Positions 8,388-21,716 of a stretch of 64,000 bases of DNA are shown piece by piece; within the stretch, counting starts at the first letter, position 1; every line of letters starts with the position of its first letter. Origin of the DNA: Symsagittifera roscoffensis (lineage: Eukaryota; Xenacoelomorpha; Acoela; Convolutidae). Below the pieces are notes generated by a model that saw only the letters and a list, made by a program, of their open reading frames with translations, was not told where the DNA came from and did no database searches. A program made the position numbers and the translations under genes. Location: NCBI RefSeq assembly GCF_963678635.1, contig NC_087068.1:38589649-38653648 (forward strand), read 5' to 3'.

Positions 8388-8779
8388 ACCTTGTTTTTTA
8401 GACTTAGTGGTATGTTTTTTGTTATTCTCGAGATTGTCCAAATTTTAATTTTGAAAGCTGACGTGTTTGCTGTAATTGGTAAAAATTTTAACTGAATTGT
8501 TACAAGCAACGGCGTCCGAGTATTTTTTTTTATAGCTTCTTCTGTCAAAGATTGTAACCGCTTGGAAAACATTTTTCATTTCAACTTTATCTATGCTGAT
8601 GCAGTCAGTGAGATTTAGAGTTTCGCCCCAGTATTGATAACTGTTTTGCTAGTTGTCAATCACTGCAGATATTAACTATTTCTTCAACCAAATTTTGTTT
8701 TCTTCCTATGAAAATCTGTTATTTGCTTCTGATATATATTTTTTCTCATTTCGAATTGTTTAATGTTGAATGTAACGTT
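8388..8779. other. Spacer between copies A and B
   Basis: 392 bp of AT-rich DNA. A minus-strand frame covers 8388-8572 but runs on into the LTR and matches nothing I can name. It begins with ACCT next to copy A, which would be half of A's target duplication, and ends with CGTT, the 5' target duplication of copy B. Confidence 0.5.
8776..8779. repeat. Target site duplication CGTT, left
   Basis: CGTT precedes the 5' LTR of copy B directly and recurs at 30845-30848 directly after its 3' LTR. A 4-bp duplication fits integration by a Ty3/gypsy-type integrase and fixes the element boundaries. Confidence 0.85.
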
Positions 8780-9190
8780 TGGAACCAGATATAAACTATA
8801 TTTATTCTTTGGTTATAAATTGGATATTTTATCACTATAAAATATTTAATATTAACCAATCACAATCCATCTAACTAACAAACCACTTATTTGTAAGTGC
8901 TGAAATTACTTGTAATTTCAGCACCAGAGAGATTTGAATTTAAATTAGAAATTAGTTACCTCTCCCAGAGAACTTTAGCAATCGCAATAAGCCAGTATAC
9001 TCTAGATCTATTGAGCCTAGCAGAGACTAGGTAAACACCCTGAGACTAGTAGATATAAGAGTAAGATTAGGATCGGTATTAGACTAAGAAGTTGCACGAA
9101 TCTATCCGGCCGAAAATAAGATAGCGTGACGAGCAGACGGTGTGCCCTATCCGAAATTACTCTATGAGTTACACCAAGAAACATAACTCA
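8780..9190 (+). repeat. 5' LTR of copy B (411 bp, subtype 2)
   Basis: It starts TGGAACCAGAT and ends ACATAACTCA. Candidate promoter elements are a TATAAAA box at 8836-8842 followed by ATTAACCAATCA. The polyadenylation-like site reads AATAAG (8986-8991) where copies A and C have AATAAA. The LTR includes a perfect 28-nt inverted repeat at 8897-8924. Confidence 0.93.
8897..8924 (+). promoter_or_regulatory. Perfect 28-nt inverted repeat in the LTR, copy B
   Basis: Arms GTGCTGAAATTAC and GTAATTTCAGCAC are perfectly complementary around a TT centre. The same 28 bases occur at 30551-30578 in the 3' LTR. Confidence 0.8.
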
Positions 9191-9192
9191 TC

Positions 9193-9202
9193 TGGTGCGA
9201 CC
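9193..9202 (+). promoter_or_regulatory. Primer binding site of copy B
   Basis: TGGTGCGACC begins two bases after the 5' LTR. It starts with the TGG expected to pair with a tRNA CCA end, so the primer tRNA should end GGTCGCACCA. The following bases do not fit a regular T-arm at full length, so the primer tRNA could not be identified. Copy C has the same site. Confidence 0.7.
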
Positions 9203-9313
9203 ATAAGTCTCGATCAAGACCTTAAAAACGAATTAGCTTAGAACTAACGGATAGATTAGAATTAGACAAAAAAAACATTTTCAAAAATAGTACACGATAA
9301 TAATCTAATTGAA

Positions 9314-9484
9314 ATGTCTCTACGACTCAATAGATCAGAACCGCTATTCCGCACAATAATAGAATTACCAGGCATCGGAAGAAGATCTCGGACAAGAGAC
9401 TATCTACGACTACGAAGAAACTTACCATTAAGTTTCATGGTCGTACACGAAAGCCAGACCAAACTTATATGTTTAGGTCTTTAA
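9314..9484 (+). CDS. Small leader ORF, copy B (56 aa)
   Basis: A short ORF in the 5' leader, homologous to 56755-56961 of copy C. The first 28 or so residues are nearly the same (MSLRLNRSEP, then ELPGIGRR), while most nucleotide differences fall at third positions. That is a sign of selection on a protein. It is arginine-rich, with no motif I recognise. Copy B ends earlier than copy C after the sequences diverge. It lies about 120 bases after the PBS, where a gag leader is normally non-coding. Confidence 0.55.
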   Translation: MSLRLNRSEPLFRTIIELPGIGRRSRTRDYLRLRRNLPLSFMVVHESQTKLICLGL

Positions 9485-10499
9485 TAGCAAAGAATTTAGA
9501 TTTTCATTTGCAAACATAAAAACCTTGAAGAAAAATCTTCAATGATTATTACAGGCGCTAAATCCTATTTACTATTGTACAATAATGATTTATAAAAACA
9601 TCTCAAATTGTTCCCTCCAAATCTGCAGTAAAATTGAAAAAGATATCTGAAAAATATAATTATTAAAAGAAAAAATAAAAATTAATTGACATGATCATAA
9701 ATTGTTATTATATATAAATCATACTGGCATCCCCAGCTTCATCACCTAAACATAACAGCAATCATTAAAACACTAATATCATCAAACACTTAATAATTTT
9801 TATCAATGAATTTAACTTATCTTTAAAACCTTATCAAATTTTTTATCCTTCTTTCATCTCAATTTATTTATTCTTAAATCAGATCATCAAGGCTTTCCTT
9901 GCATCTCCATTAAAATTAAATCCATTTTATACCATAAAAAATTAAAACCTGACCATCAAGGACTTTCCTTGGATCAAATAGAACAATTTTGTTCTCCCCC
10001 ACCCAAATAATAAAGTGTCTAACGACCTCAAACGTCAATTCACTGCCCAAATCTTTCAAAGACCCAGAACTAATAGAAATTTTTCAATCACATTAACCAT
10101 TCAAATTAAGCTAAACAGTGAAGAATTTTGGTTATTTCATCCTTCACTTAACCCCCCCCCCCCTCTTACCTGACCCAGGCTAAATCTTAAATCTTAGTAA
10201 GCATTAAAATAGTATCTAACGAACTACCTGTGTTCTAATTATACCTGAACCTTGTCGATCAATTTACTATTCTCCAACCCTTGAAAACAATCACTACCAC
10301 CAAGTAAGATTAAGTAAGCTAACACCTTAACTTAGAATAGCCACGAGGAAGTAAAAATCATTCTTCGGAATCGATATACACCTTTCTCTCCAACCCTACA
10401 TAAAAGACCCAAGTTAGGCTAACCAAAAAATTGTAAGGACTAACAGTCTAGGATTTTAAAATTACTAATAACAACCTTGCACCCCTCATCCTAAACCTT
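9485..10499 (+). other. Non-coding structured leader of copy B
   Basis: No ORF is supported. It aligns with 56962-57894 of copy C. Conserved possible hairpins include TTGAAG/CTTCAA just after the small ORF, two ATCAAGG...CCTTG stems (about 9885-9905 and 9952-9975), AGAACAA/TTGTTCT near 9979-9994, and GTGAAG/CTTCAC near 10110-10140. These fit the region where a retroelement would hold its packaging or dimerisation signals. Confidence 0.55.
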
Positions 10500-10960
10500 A
10501 TGTCACTGAGCAATTTAGGAAATAAACAAACAATCGTACTACACAATTGTGAAATAAATAACGAAGCATACAATCTTGTGATTACACCGCATAAGCAAAC
10601 AATCGGATATATTCGCACAAAACGTCAAACAATAAAAAGGAAATTTTAAGCAAGCAAAGAAAAATAACACGAAAAAGTTTTTCAAAGCGTAGAAACGCAG
10701 TCTCCGAATCAGAAGTCAGCAATTTAGATGCACTCCACAAACTAAAAGAGACAGTAAATAAAAATTACCCAGTTCATGATCAATAATATTTTTCCGATTC
10801 AGAAGCTACATCACATTCATCAAAACAAGGAAAAAGAAGAATAAAAAAGATATACAAAAACGAACCAGTACGTTTATACAGTTGGAACCAACCAATCAGA
10901 CACATTGAACATTACGCACTGACAGTCATAAAACGAAAAAATGAGTATAAGCCCAAGTGA
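10500..10960 (+). pseudogene. Remnant of the basic ORF-155, copy B
   Basis: The first 49 codons follow the intact copy C protein closely (NLGNKQTIVLHNCEI, GYIRTKRQT), then a frameshift leads to TAA at 10647-10649. Further blocks of homology continue to a TGA at 10958-10960, overlapping the gag start as in copy C. A second TAA occurs in the stretch around 10781-10790. The gene is broken here; see 57895-58362 for the intact form. Confidence 0.75.
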
Positions 10961-13900
10961 CGAAAGTCCAGACGAAGACTCGATTTTCCCATTAATCATA
11001 CTTTCACTCACTGACGACAGAGGACAAACACAATTTTGTCATAACCTAATCGCAAATACATTTGAACAAGGAATCAGCCCATGTAAAGCAGAATTCCGAG
11101 AAAAAAAAATCAAAAGACAAATTGTCGACCATTACATAAAAAGAATATGTAACTTAACACAACAATATGGAATTTACACCCTAGAACTCAGTACAACAAG
11201 AAACTATCATGGCAAATATGTTATCCAAACAGATGATGTCGATATAACATTTTCAAAAGTATTCACAGAATACATTAAACACATACAACATCAAAATTCA
11301 CAGAGAGCAAATTCAATTTTCACTAACGATGTTTTTGCAATAATATATAATTACTTATCTATACTAGAAAGAACATAAGCCGAAAGCATATCACCGGTTC
11401 AAACATCAAGACACACAAATGTCAGAAAGGAAATTGCCGCATTCTCAGCATTTTTAAACACAATCTGTGAAAATTTTTCAAATAACGAAATTTCACCAAA
11501 TGTTAAACACGATTTACAAAAAATCTTAGCATGGTTTATAATAGACTATTTTAAACACAATATAGATTTAATAGAACAAGCAAGAAAAAATTTTAGACCC
11601 CAGAGTAAAAATGACAACACTGTCATTGCCGAACAATCAGATTACGTTTGGGACCCTGAATGGTCTCATACATTATTTCTAAATATTCCAATAGACATAT
11701 CAAGTCAAGCAATCAGTACAATAACTATTCACAAAGATTATGTAAAAGTAATTCCACTCACAACAGATGCAACACCTTTAAATTATAACTCATTCTTACC
11801 TGATAGAAGACAAAATAATAATTTAAATTCAACTTTTGTACAACAAGAAAACTTAAATGGAACTAGAAATCTTACACAACAAGATATTCAAACACCATTA
11901 CATTTTATAAATGAAGAAATAATTGAAACAATTGTAACAACTACACAGCAAAGTAATTCACCAATACATCCAAACCTTACAACGCCAAAACCAAAGACTT
12001 CAATATTACCTCAAGTAACCTTGCAATCTACGGTTAAACCATCGGTTGCTCCAAAATATTCACAATGGATTACCAAACATTTAGACCAACGACGAAACCA
12101 CCACAAAACAAAGAATATTCATCAGAAGTAATTTTGCAGAACACAACTATAACTACGTGAATAGATCACAAACATCTAAGCATTCTCGTACAAACCCGCA
12201 TAATCGTTCATTTTCACAACGACAAAATTCTCAACAACAAACATCAAATTTCGTAAATTTTAATGACAACCAACGAAATCCAACAGACCCAAGTGAAAAC
12301 TATCCATTTTTTCAACAAAATAAAAATAATAAAAAAAACCATACCAATACAAACAAAAAAAACACCTTACTCTACACCTAATTATCATTCATCAGATGAT
12401 GACGATTTTCATGACCAAAACCATCAACAAAATTCCCAAAACCACAGACTCCAGTCTTATCACGTAAATCAACCAGATATTTTTGAACCATATACACGAG
12501 AACAACATATGCTACAAACTAGACCAAACTACGAACCTCAAAATAATAATTTTTCCTCACAAAATCCAGCAAATACTGACTATTATCAACCAACACAAAT
12601 GAAAAACGAAATACCACTACCATATTATTTACAACAACATGAAATAACAAAAAATCAACTGAAAAATTTTTCACAAATGCCAAATGCCGCAGAATCACTA
12701 CAGATGACTATGAATCCATACCTCATGGGTGGATCATCAATAACATCAAATAAATCACTGATGGTTTTCACAGGCATAGACCCTAAATATTCTGTAGAAG
12801 ACTATTTAAACGCAGTCACAGCAAATTTAATTTTAAATATTGGACCTGAACCAATTAATACACCACTCCATCAAAATTGGATACATGGACGCACAGCGTT
12901 AATCCAAACAACACTTGATGGCGCAGCTCAGAAATGGTTTTCAGTTCTACCAATAGACATAAAAACAGATTGGAAAAAATTTACACAAAAATTTTCAAAG
13001 ATGTTTGATTCTGAAAGAAATAAACAACATCAAAGAGTTTTATGTAACAAAATTCGTAGACTACCAAACGAAACAATTAAACAATTATCAGTTAGAATCG
13101 AAACACTAGTTCGAAAAGCATATTCAATAAACACTCATGATTATAAAAATACTAAAAAGACGGAAATTTTAATGATGACTCTAACACCCCAATTAAGAAA
13201 AATAGCTAAAAAAAGAGAGCATCACACCCCTCATCAATTCGAGAACCCGATTTAGATTTCAGAAAACTAGTTGACGAATTAGAACAAGCAGAAATCACAA
13301 TGAAACTTGAAGAAACAGAAAAACTTAAACTACAATATGTTAATAGAATCGAAACAAATACCACACAAGTAAACAACAAACACAATTTAGATGTAGACCT
13401 AACTGAAAAAATCACTGAAATTTTGAACACATATAACAAAAATCCAAATTTCAAAGGTAAACCATCTTTCAAGAATTGGTGTAATTATTGTCGAAGATAC
13501 GGACACAGCATTGCCGAATGTAGACAAAAACAACAGGATAATCAAAATAAACCGCAAAAGTACAAAGAACCAAACAAATCATTCTACCAATACATGAAAA
13601 AGGATCAAAATTTACCAAACAAAAATACACATAGTAATAACAGCTCTGGTAAACCACTCCCAAATAACTCCAATTACTCAAGAAACCAATCACCCTATAA
13701 CTTTTGTTATAGAGGTAGATCACCAGAACAAAGAATTTCACAAAAATTCTCACAAAACAGATATAGTCGATCAAATAGCCAAAATAAACAGTATAGAAAT
13801 AACTATTCACGATCAAATTCAAACAGTAGAAAAATTTCTGATACCAGTTCCCATTCAAATTCTAGGAATAGACACTATTCAAACGATAGATCACGTAATT

Positions 13901-15216
13901 AATCATACAATAGAAATAGAAACTACTCGAATAACAGAAATAGAAGTTATTCAAAAAACAGAAACCAACGTTACCAAAACAACAGGTCAAAAAATTATTC
14001 CTATAACAGATCTAATTATTAAGGAAACAAAAACAATTACTATAATAGGTCAAGAAACAACTCACAAAATAGGAATCCCAACTATAACAATCAAAGAAAT
14101 TATTCTCAATCCCCTTATCGAAATAACAATCGTTATCCTGATTCCCAACATAAATATAGAAGTAACACACCGAAACATCAGCGACAAATTAATCAGGTAC
14201 AAGCAACTGAAGGAATAACTTCAGATCCCCCTGTTATTGACATCACAGAAAGTACCGAACTACAATTAAACCACATTAATTGGGAATCAACAGACAGCGA
14301 AAGTGACACAAATAACACTATCTCAGTTAATATGATCACAGTCAAAAACGACTACGAACGCATCATATACGAACAACCTTTCAGTTCACACATTTATGAA
14401 AATTAATCGGAACTCCTTCAAGACTACTATACTAGACCCATAAGAAACGGTGTACCAATTGAACAGAATGAAAACGAAATAAATACAGCAGTCAATAACG
14501 AAAAGCAACGTTCAAGTACAAGTCACATTTACCAAAATATACAAAAAGAACAGCCAATAGAAAAAATTTGGACAATACCATTTCTCTTAGAAAGCCCAAA
14601 GAGTAAAGAGTTTCAACCACCCGATCTTGAAATAGATTTTTTAATTGATTCAGGAGCAGAATCAAATATTATTAACATCCCTACTTGGAATGAAATGAAA
14701 TCGCTACACCCAGTCCTAACACCTATAAAAATTGCCAGTAAATTAGCAACAGCACAAGGATCAATATTAGTAAATTACGGAAAAATCCAACTTTTTCTTG
14801 TTCCCACTAGAACAATGGAACAGAATAAAATACTAAATAAACCATTTAAACAAACATTTCACATTACAGACCTAAAACATAATATCATTGGCAACCATTT
14901 ATAACTAAATATATTCCCACAATAAACAATTTGAATAGCAAACCTCATATAAAAAATAAATACACAAGGACAAAAAACACATCCTTAACATTTTTTCAAA
15001 GATTAAACAAACAACCACCATTTTTCTCCAAGTTTTATTCTATTTATAATCAGGAACGAAAATACCTGAAACCACTACCAGGAAATTTATATAACTTTTC
15101 AGTCAAACAAGTCCACCAGTACGATAAGAACCAAAACAAACAACATTTCTTTGTGTCAGACCTTGAATTTAAACCAATCCTTAATCTTTTTAGAATCACA
15201 ATCTCATCCACAAAAT
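10941..15216 (+). pseudogene. gag-pro: gag-protease, first unit of copy B (broken)
   Basis: Homologous to the intact 1433-codon gene of copy C. The N-terminal 145 codons (10941-11378) are open and end at a TAA. Capsid homology lies at about 12.7-13.2 kb, a CCHC zinc knuckle (CNYC...GH...EC) near 13.48-13.52 kb, the Arg/Ser/Asn-rich tract at 13.7-14.1 kb, and the retropepsin motif DSGAES at about 14.65 kb. At least four lesions are visible: TAA at 11376, frameshifts around 12.07 and 13.2 kb, TAA at about 13.90 kb and TAA at about 14.40 kb, plus a frameshift at the protease C-terminus (NIIG then a stop). The end is the duplication junction. Confidence 0.85.
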
Positions 15217-18200
15217 TGATTTAAATGCACAAGCAAGAAAAAATTTCAAACCCCAAAGTACCAATGACGACACTGTCATTGCAGAACAATCAGACTATAT
15301 TTGTGACCCTGAATGGTCTCATCCGTTATTTCTGAACATACCAATAGACATCTCAAGTCAAGCAATCAGTACAGTTTCTATTCACAAAGACCATGTAAAG
15401 GTATTTCCACTTACAATAGATGCAAAACCTTTAAACTATAACTCATTTTTACCTGATAGAAGACAAAATAATAGTTTAAATTCAACTTTTGTACAACAAG
15501 AAAACTTAAATGGAACTAGAAATCTTACACAACAAGATATTCAAACACCATCACATTTTATAAATGAAGAAATAGTTGAAACAATTGTAACAACTACACA
15601 GCAAAGTATTTCACCAATACAACCAAACCTTACAACGCCAAAACCAAAGACTTCAATATTACCTCAAGTAACATTGCAATCTACGGTTAAACCCTCGGTT
15701 GCTCCAAAAAATTCACAATGGATTACCAAACATTTAGACCAACGACGAAACCACCACCACCACAAAAAAAAAGAATATTCACCAGAAGTAATTTTGCAGA
15801 ACACAACTATAACTACGTGAATAGATCACAAACATCTAAGCATTCTCGTACAAACCCGCATAATCGTTCATTTTCACAACGACAAAATTCTCAACAACAA
15901 ACATCAATTTCTTAAATTTTAATGATAACCAACAAAATCCAACAGACCCAAGTGAAAACTATCCATTTTTTCAACAAAATAAAAATAATAAAAAAAACCA
16001 TACCAATACAAACAAAAAAAACACCTTACTATACACCTAATTATCATTCATCAGATGATGACGATTTTCATGACCAAAACCATCAACAAAATTCCCAAAA
16101 CCACAGACTCCAGTCTTATCACGTAAATCAACCAGATATTTTTGAACCATATACACGAGAACAACATATGGGACAATCTGGACCAAATTACGAACCTCAA
16201 AATAATAATTTTTACTCACAAAATCAAGCAAACACTGGCTATTATCAACCAACACAAATGCAAAACAAAATACCACTACCATATTGTTTACAACAACATG
16301 AAATAACAAAAAATCAACTGACAAATTTTTCACTAATGCCAAATGCCGCAGAATCACTACAGATGACTTTGAATCCATACCTCATGGGTGGATCATCAAT
16401 AACATCAAATAAATTACTGATGGTATTCACAGGCACAGACCCTGAAAATTCTGTAGAAGACTATTTAAACGCAGTCACAGCAAATTTAATTTTAAATATT
16501 GGACTTGTACCAATTAATACACCACTCCATCAAAATTGGATATATAGACGCACAGCGTTAATCCAAACAACACTTGATGGCGCAGCTCAGAAATAGTTTT
16601 CAGTTCTACCAATAGACATAAAAACAGTTTGGGAAACTGAAAAAATTACTGAAATTTTGAACACATATGAGAAAAATCCAAAATTCAAAGGTCAACCATC
16701 TTTCAAGAAATGGTGTAATTATTGTCGAAGATACGGACACAGCATTGCCGAATGTAGACAAAAACAACAGGATAATCAAAATAAACCGCAAAAGTACAAA
16801 GAACCAAACAAATCATTCTACCAATACATGAAAAAGGATCAAAATTTACCAAACAAAAATACACATAGTAATAACAGCTCTGGTAAACCACTCCCAAATA
16901 ACTCCAATTACTCAAGAAACCAATCACCCTATAACTTTTGTTATAGAGGTAGATCACCAGAACAAAGAATTTCACAAAAATTCTCACAAAACAGATATAG
17001 TCGATCAAATAGCCAAAATAAACAGTATAGAAATAACTATTCACGATCAAATTCAAACAGTAGAAAAATTTCTGATACCAGTTCCCATTCAAATTCTAGG
17101 AATAGACACTATTCAAACGATAGATCACGTAATTAATCATACAATAGAAATAGAAACTACTCGAATAACAGAAATAGAAGTTATTCAAAAAACAGAAACC
17201 AACGTTACCAAAACAACAGGTCAAAAAATTATTCCTATAACAGATCTAATTATTAAGGAAACAAAAACAATTACTATAATAGGTCAAGAAACAACTCACA
17301 AAATAGGAATCCCAACTATAACAATCAAAGAAATTATTCTCAATCCCCTTATCGAAATAACAATCGTTATCCTGATTCCCAACATAAATATAGAAGTAAC
17401 ACACCGAAACATCAGCGACAAATTAATCAGGTACAAGCAACTGAAGGAATAACTTCAGATCCCCCTGTTATTGACATCACAGAAAGTACCGAACTACAAT
17501 TAAACCACATTAATTGGGAATCAACAGACAGCGAAAGTGACACAAATAACACTATCTCAGTTAATATGATCACAGTCAAAAACGACTACGAACGCATCAT
17601 ATACGAACAACCTTTCAGTTCACACATTTATGAAAATTAATCGGAACTCCTTCAAGACTACTATACTAGACCCATAAGAAACGGTGTACCAATTGAACAG
17701 AATGAAAACGAAATAAATACAGCAGTCAATAACGAAAAGCAACGTTCAAGTACAAGTCACATTTACCAAAATATACAAAAAGAACAGCCAATAGAAAAAA
17801 TTTGGACAATACCATTTCTCTTAGAAAGCCCAAAGAGTAAAGAGTTTCAACCACCCGATCTTGAAATAGATTTTTTAATTGATTCAGGAGCAGAATCAAA
17901 TATTATTAACATCCCTACTTGGAATGAAATGAAATCGCTACACCCAGTCCTAACACCTATAAAAATTGCCAGTAAATTAGCAACAGCACAAGGATCAATA
18001 TTAGTAAATTACGGAAAAATCCAACTTTTTCTTGTTCCCACTAGAACAATGGAACAGAATAAAATACTAAATAAACCATTTAAACAAACATTTCACATTA
18101 CAGACCTAAAACATAATATCATTGGCAACCATTTATAACTAAAAATATTCCCACAATAAACAATTTGAATAGCAAACCTCATATAAAAAATAAATACACA

Positions 18201-18450
18201 AGGACAAAAAACACATCCTTATCATTTTTTCAAAGATTAAACAAACAACCACCATTTTTCTCCAAATTTTATTCTATTTATAATCAGCAACGAAAATACC
18301 TGAAACCACTATCAAGAAATTTATATAATTTTTCAACCAAACAAGTCCACCAGTACGATATGAACCAAATAAAACAACATTTCTTTATGTCAGACCTTGA
18401 ATTTAAACCAATCCATAAGTTTTTTAGAATCACAATCTCATCCATAAAAT
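11565..18450 (+). repeat. Internal tandem duplication of gag-protease in copy B
   Basis: 11565-15216 and 15217-18450 are two direct copies of one segment. The second unit lacks about 425 bases (capsid C-terminal part) near 16,630. From about 13,477 to 14,899 the two units look identical at an offset of 3234, including shared stop codons. The left and right flanks differ by several percent. The junction at 15216/15217 joins protease-RT linker sequence to mid-gag sequence. Confidence 0.88.
15217..18164 (+). pseudogene. gag-pro: gag-protease, second unit of copy B (partial, broken)
   Basis: This unit starts in mid-gag with no N-terminal domain and repeats the rest of gag-protease. It has its own stops and frameshifts, a TAG at about 16,594, and a roughly 425-base deletion that removes the second half of the capsid. 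The zinc knuckle (about 16.71-16.75 kb), Arg/Ser/Asn tract and DSGAES (about 17.88 kb) are present. Because this unit lies next to pol, the reading order gag-protease-pol continues from here. It cannot make a full protein. Confidence 0.85.
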
Positions 18451-19844
18451 ACATGAAACATTCAAACTCAGATATTATTTCATTACACGTATATAACAAT
18501 TCACCATACCAGATAACACTACCCTTAGGACTCTTAGGATACTGTGAAACAAATGCTACAACTTCACCCACAAATGAAGTAGCATATCGAGTCAATAATA
18601 TATTACAATTACTAGACATAGGTCAATTCACACTTCTTGATGAAGAATTATCAATGAACAACATAATAAGCAACGAAAAAAGAAACACTGATTACTTCAC
18701 AAAAACATCACATTTTAAACTAACGTTTAAATTATCACATTATACGGAAGAACAACAAAAGTTTCTAACAATGTTTAATTTTGAACATTCCCAAATAACA
18801 CAAAAAGAATTCGACAAATTAGCCGAACTGTTATTAAAGTTTCCAACAGTTTATGCAACATCCAAATTCGATGTTGGAAAAATTAGTTCACCACTACATT
18901 TACTTTTAAAACCTGACGCAGTTTTGAAAAAACAATGAGCAAGTAAAGTACCGAAAAATTTACAAGATAAAGTAAACAGACTACTTGACATTTTAGAACA
19001 ATATGAAATCATATCACCAGTAAACAAAGAAGAACAACCAAAAGGTAACCCCTTTATCAACCCAGTTATTATCTTAGCTAAAGGAGAATCACTAAAAATA
19101 GTCCTAGATGCTAGATACCTCAATTCACTACTTGACGAAACTAAATGTAATTGGCCCAGTGAACCTATTCAAGTAATTCTAACCAAAATAAATAGTAAAC
19201 ACTTCACAACCGCAGATATGAATAGTGCATACAACCAAATTCCACTAGATGAACAGTCACGACGATTAACACAATTCGTTATTGGAAATCAACAATACGA
19301 ATTCAATAGATTATTCTATGGAATTTCCTTAGGACCAGCAGTTTTTCCAGCTTTTATGAGTAAAATTTTTAGACCACTTATACTCAAAAAGAATGCAATC
19401 ACATACCTAGATGATGTTTTCATGCAATCAAAAACGAAAGACAAATTGTTTATAATTTTAGAACAAAATCATCAAATGCTCAAAAATGAAAACATGAAAG
19501 CAGCCCCAGACAAATCACATTTTTCCTAACACGCGTAAAATTTCTTGGTCACATTATTGAAAGTAACACTATAACTCCATTGAAATCACGAATACACGCA
19601 ATTCAGAAACTTCAACCACCCACAAATAAAAAGAAAATCCAAGAATTCCTTGGAATGTTAAATTTCTGAAGTAAATATGTAAACAAAATGCAATTATACT
19701 TAAGAACTTTCTATAACATCCTCAGACAACAAAATAACTTCGAATGGACCACCAAACATCAAACAAGATTCGAAGAAATAAAAAAAACTATTAACAGAAC
19801 AAATATCAAATACAATCCCTGATCCGAATCAACCATTCTATGCA
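18165..19844 (+). pseudogene. pol: Reverse transcriptase region of copy B (broken)
   Basis: 18165-18938 is open and covers the protease-RT linker and the start of RT, ending at a TGA where copy C has AGA. RT homology resumes in frame directly after it: DARYLNS, then FTTADMNSAYNQ, LFYGISLGP and the catalytic YLDD at 19404-19415. A frameshift occurs just after 19,520 and a TGA at about 19,669, where copy C reads TTA. The thumb and connection then continue to RNase H. The motif set is that of Ty3/gypsy RTs. At least three lesions make it inactive. Confidence 0.88.
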
Positions 19845-21716
19845 ATGTGCGATGCTTCAAACTTTGGCATCGGCGCAGCATTACTACAATCACACAGTGG
19901 AACAAATAAAATGAATCTTATATCAGCAAATTCTCGCTTATTTACACAAGCTGAACTACGACTCTCTACCCTCATGAGAGAATACACAGCTATAATATAC
20001 ACACTTACGGAATATAAGTTTCTAATACTTGGATCAAAACATCCAACAGTTCTTTTTACAGATCATAAACTTATAATATTTCTCTTTACACAGAAATCAA
20101 ACCCAAACCATAGTGTTTATAGATTTCAATTATTTTCAAAGAAAATTCTAAACTTACATATAATTTGGACAGCAGGAAAAAACCTTGCACTACCAGATAC
20201 ATTAAGTAGAAATACACCACCTGAACTACTTACACGAAAAACTACAATTGAAATACCACAAAATATTAAATTCTATCTTGCAAAAAGTGAAACATCACCA
20301 AGATTAGAATGCAAATACGCAGTAAAAACTGATATAGATCACTCACAAATAAAAAACTTACATCATTTCCCACTCTATTTAGATTGTCAAAATAACCACT
20401 ATGAAGTAGATCTATTCGGAACATCCACGTTCAAACCAATTCCTTATTCACATTGGATAAAAAATAATACTCAACAAAAAACAATCAAACAACAACCACA
20501 CAAAAATGAGAATTTTCCATTGATAGAAAAAGAAAATTTAACTGACAAAATAAACTTATCAGGACCACCAATAAATGATTCAAAATACCAAAAAAATCAA
20601 GTTTTTGATCTCCATGACCCACTCGACACAATTCCATTATCAAAACTAGAAGTTGAAAATATTTTTCTACCACCAACAGAAAAAATTACACTACAGTTAT
20701 TACAGAAATATCAAAACTTTGATCCCGTAATTCGCCAACTCAAATCATGGCACAAGTATAAAACAAAAGCAACAAAAGCTGATACAACAATATTAGGAAA
20801 TAAAACACTCCTCCGTTACTTTAGAAAATACAATAATACAATTATTAATGAAACCACAGACCTTTTAAAATATCAGACACCCGATTTTAAAGTACCCTGT
20901 CTCCCCCTCAGCATGATGCTAATAGCATTTGACATATCTCATACGCAAAATACTAAAGGACACTCAGGATCAAAAAAGACATATTCAAATTTAACACAAA
21001 ACTTTTATTTCCCAAATGCACCAATTTGGATTAAAGTATTATGCAACGATTGCATAATATGTCAATTAAATAAATCTTATCCAAATCAAAAACAAACAGC
21101 AACAAAACAAGATTTCAAAGGACAAAGTCTATATTTCAATCATAGAATTTTATTCGACACAAAAGGACCAATTTCACCATCCTCCAAAGGAAATTCTTAT
21201 ATTGTGGTATTTGTTGATGCATTTACACACTACGTAGCACTCAACCCAGTACCACATTGTAATGCTTACTACGCATACACAACACTTTACGAACATTGGA
21301 TAGCTGAATTCGGACTACCAGAAATACTAGTCACAGATAACGGCACAGAATTCATTAACAATGAAATCATCACATTATGCCACCTATATAATATCAAACA
21401 TAAACCACGTACATCTCATGCACCTTGGACGAATGGATTAGTCGAAGGTATGAACCGTTCACTACAAGAATATCTCAGATGCATCATTAATGGAAATGAC
21501 ACACGATATACTGAATGGTCAACAGATGTAAAATTATTCCCATTATCCTCTAATTCACAAATCACAACAACTTTAGGAATGTCACCATACAAAATGGTTT
21601 TTAATCAAAAATCACGAAAACCAATTATGTTTACAGCAAACGCTCATAAAAATGCAAAATGTTATTGCCAACCAAACAAAGATTCAATTTGTTATAACCT
21701 ACTCTTACACACATGA
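19845..21716 (+). pseudogene. pol: RNase H and integrase of copy B (open 623-codon piece of pol)
   Basis: A long open piece of the polyprotein. RNase H comes first, with CDASNFGIGAAL, MREYTAI and LFTDHK supplying the D-E-D acidic residues. A gypsy-type linker follows, then the integrase zinc-binding domain (HTQNTKGHSG, CNDCIIC). The integrase core has D in FDTKGP (21156), D in TDNGTEF (21336) and E in LVEGMNR (21444), with exactly 35 residues between the last two. The frame ends in a TGA caused by a frameshift near 21,690. The ATG at 19845 is internal, not a true start. Confidence 0.9.

Noticed and set aside
8213-8572. 119-codon minus-strand frame next to copy A
   Set aside because: Half of it is the LTR read backwards; the rest recalls LINE RT text only vaguely. 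Not enough to call.
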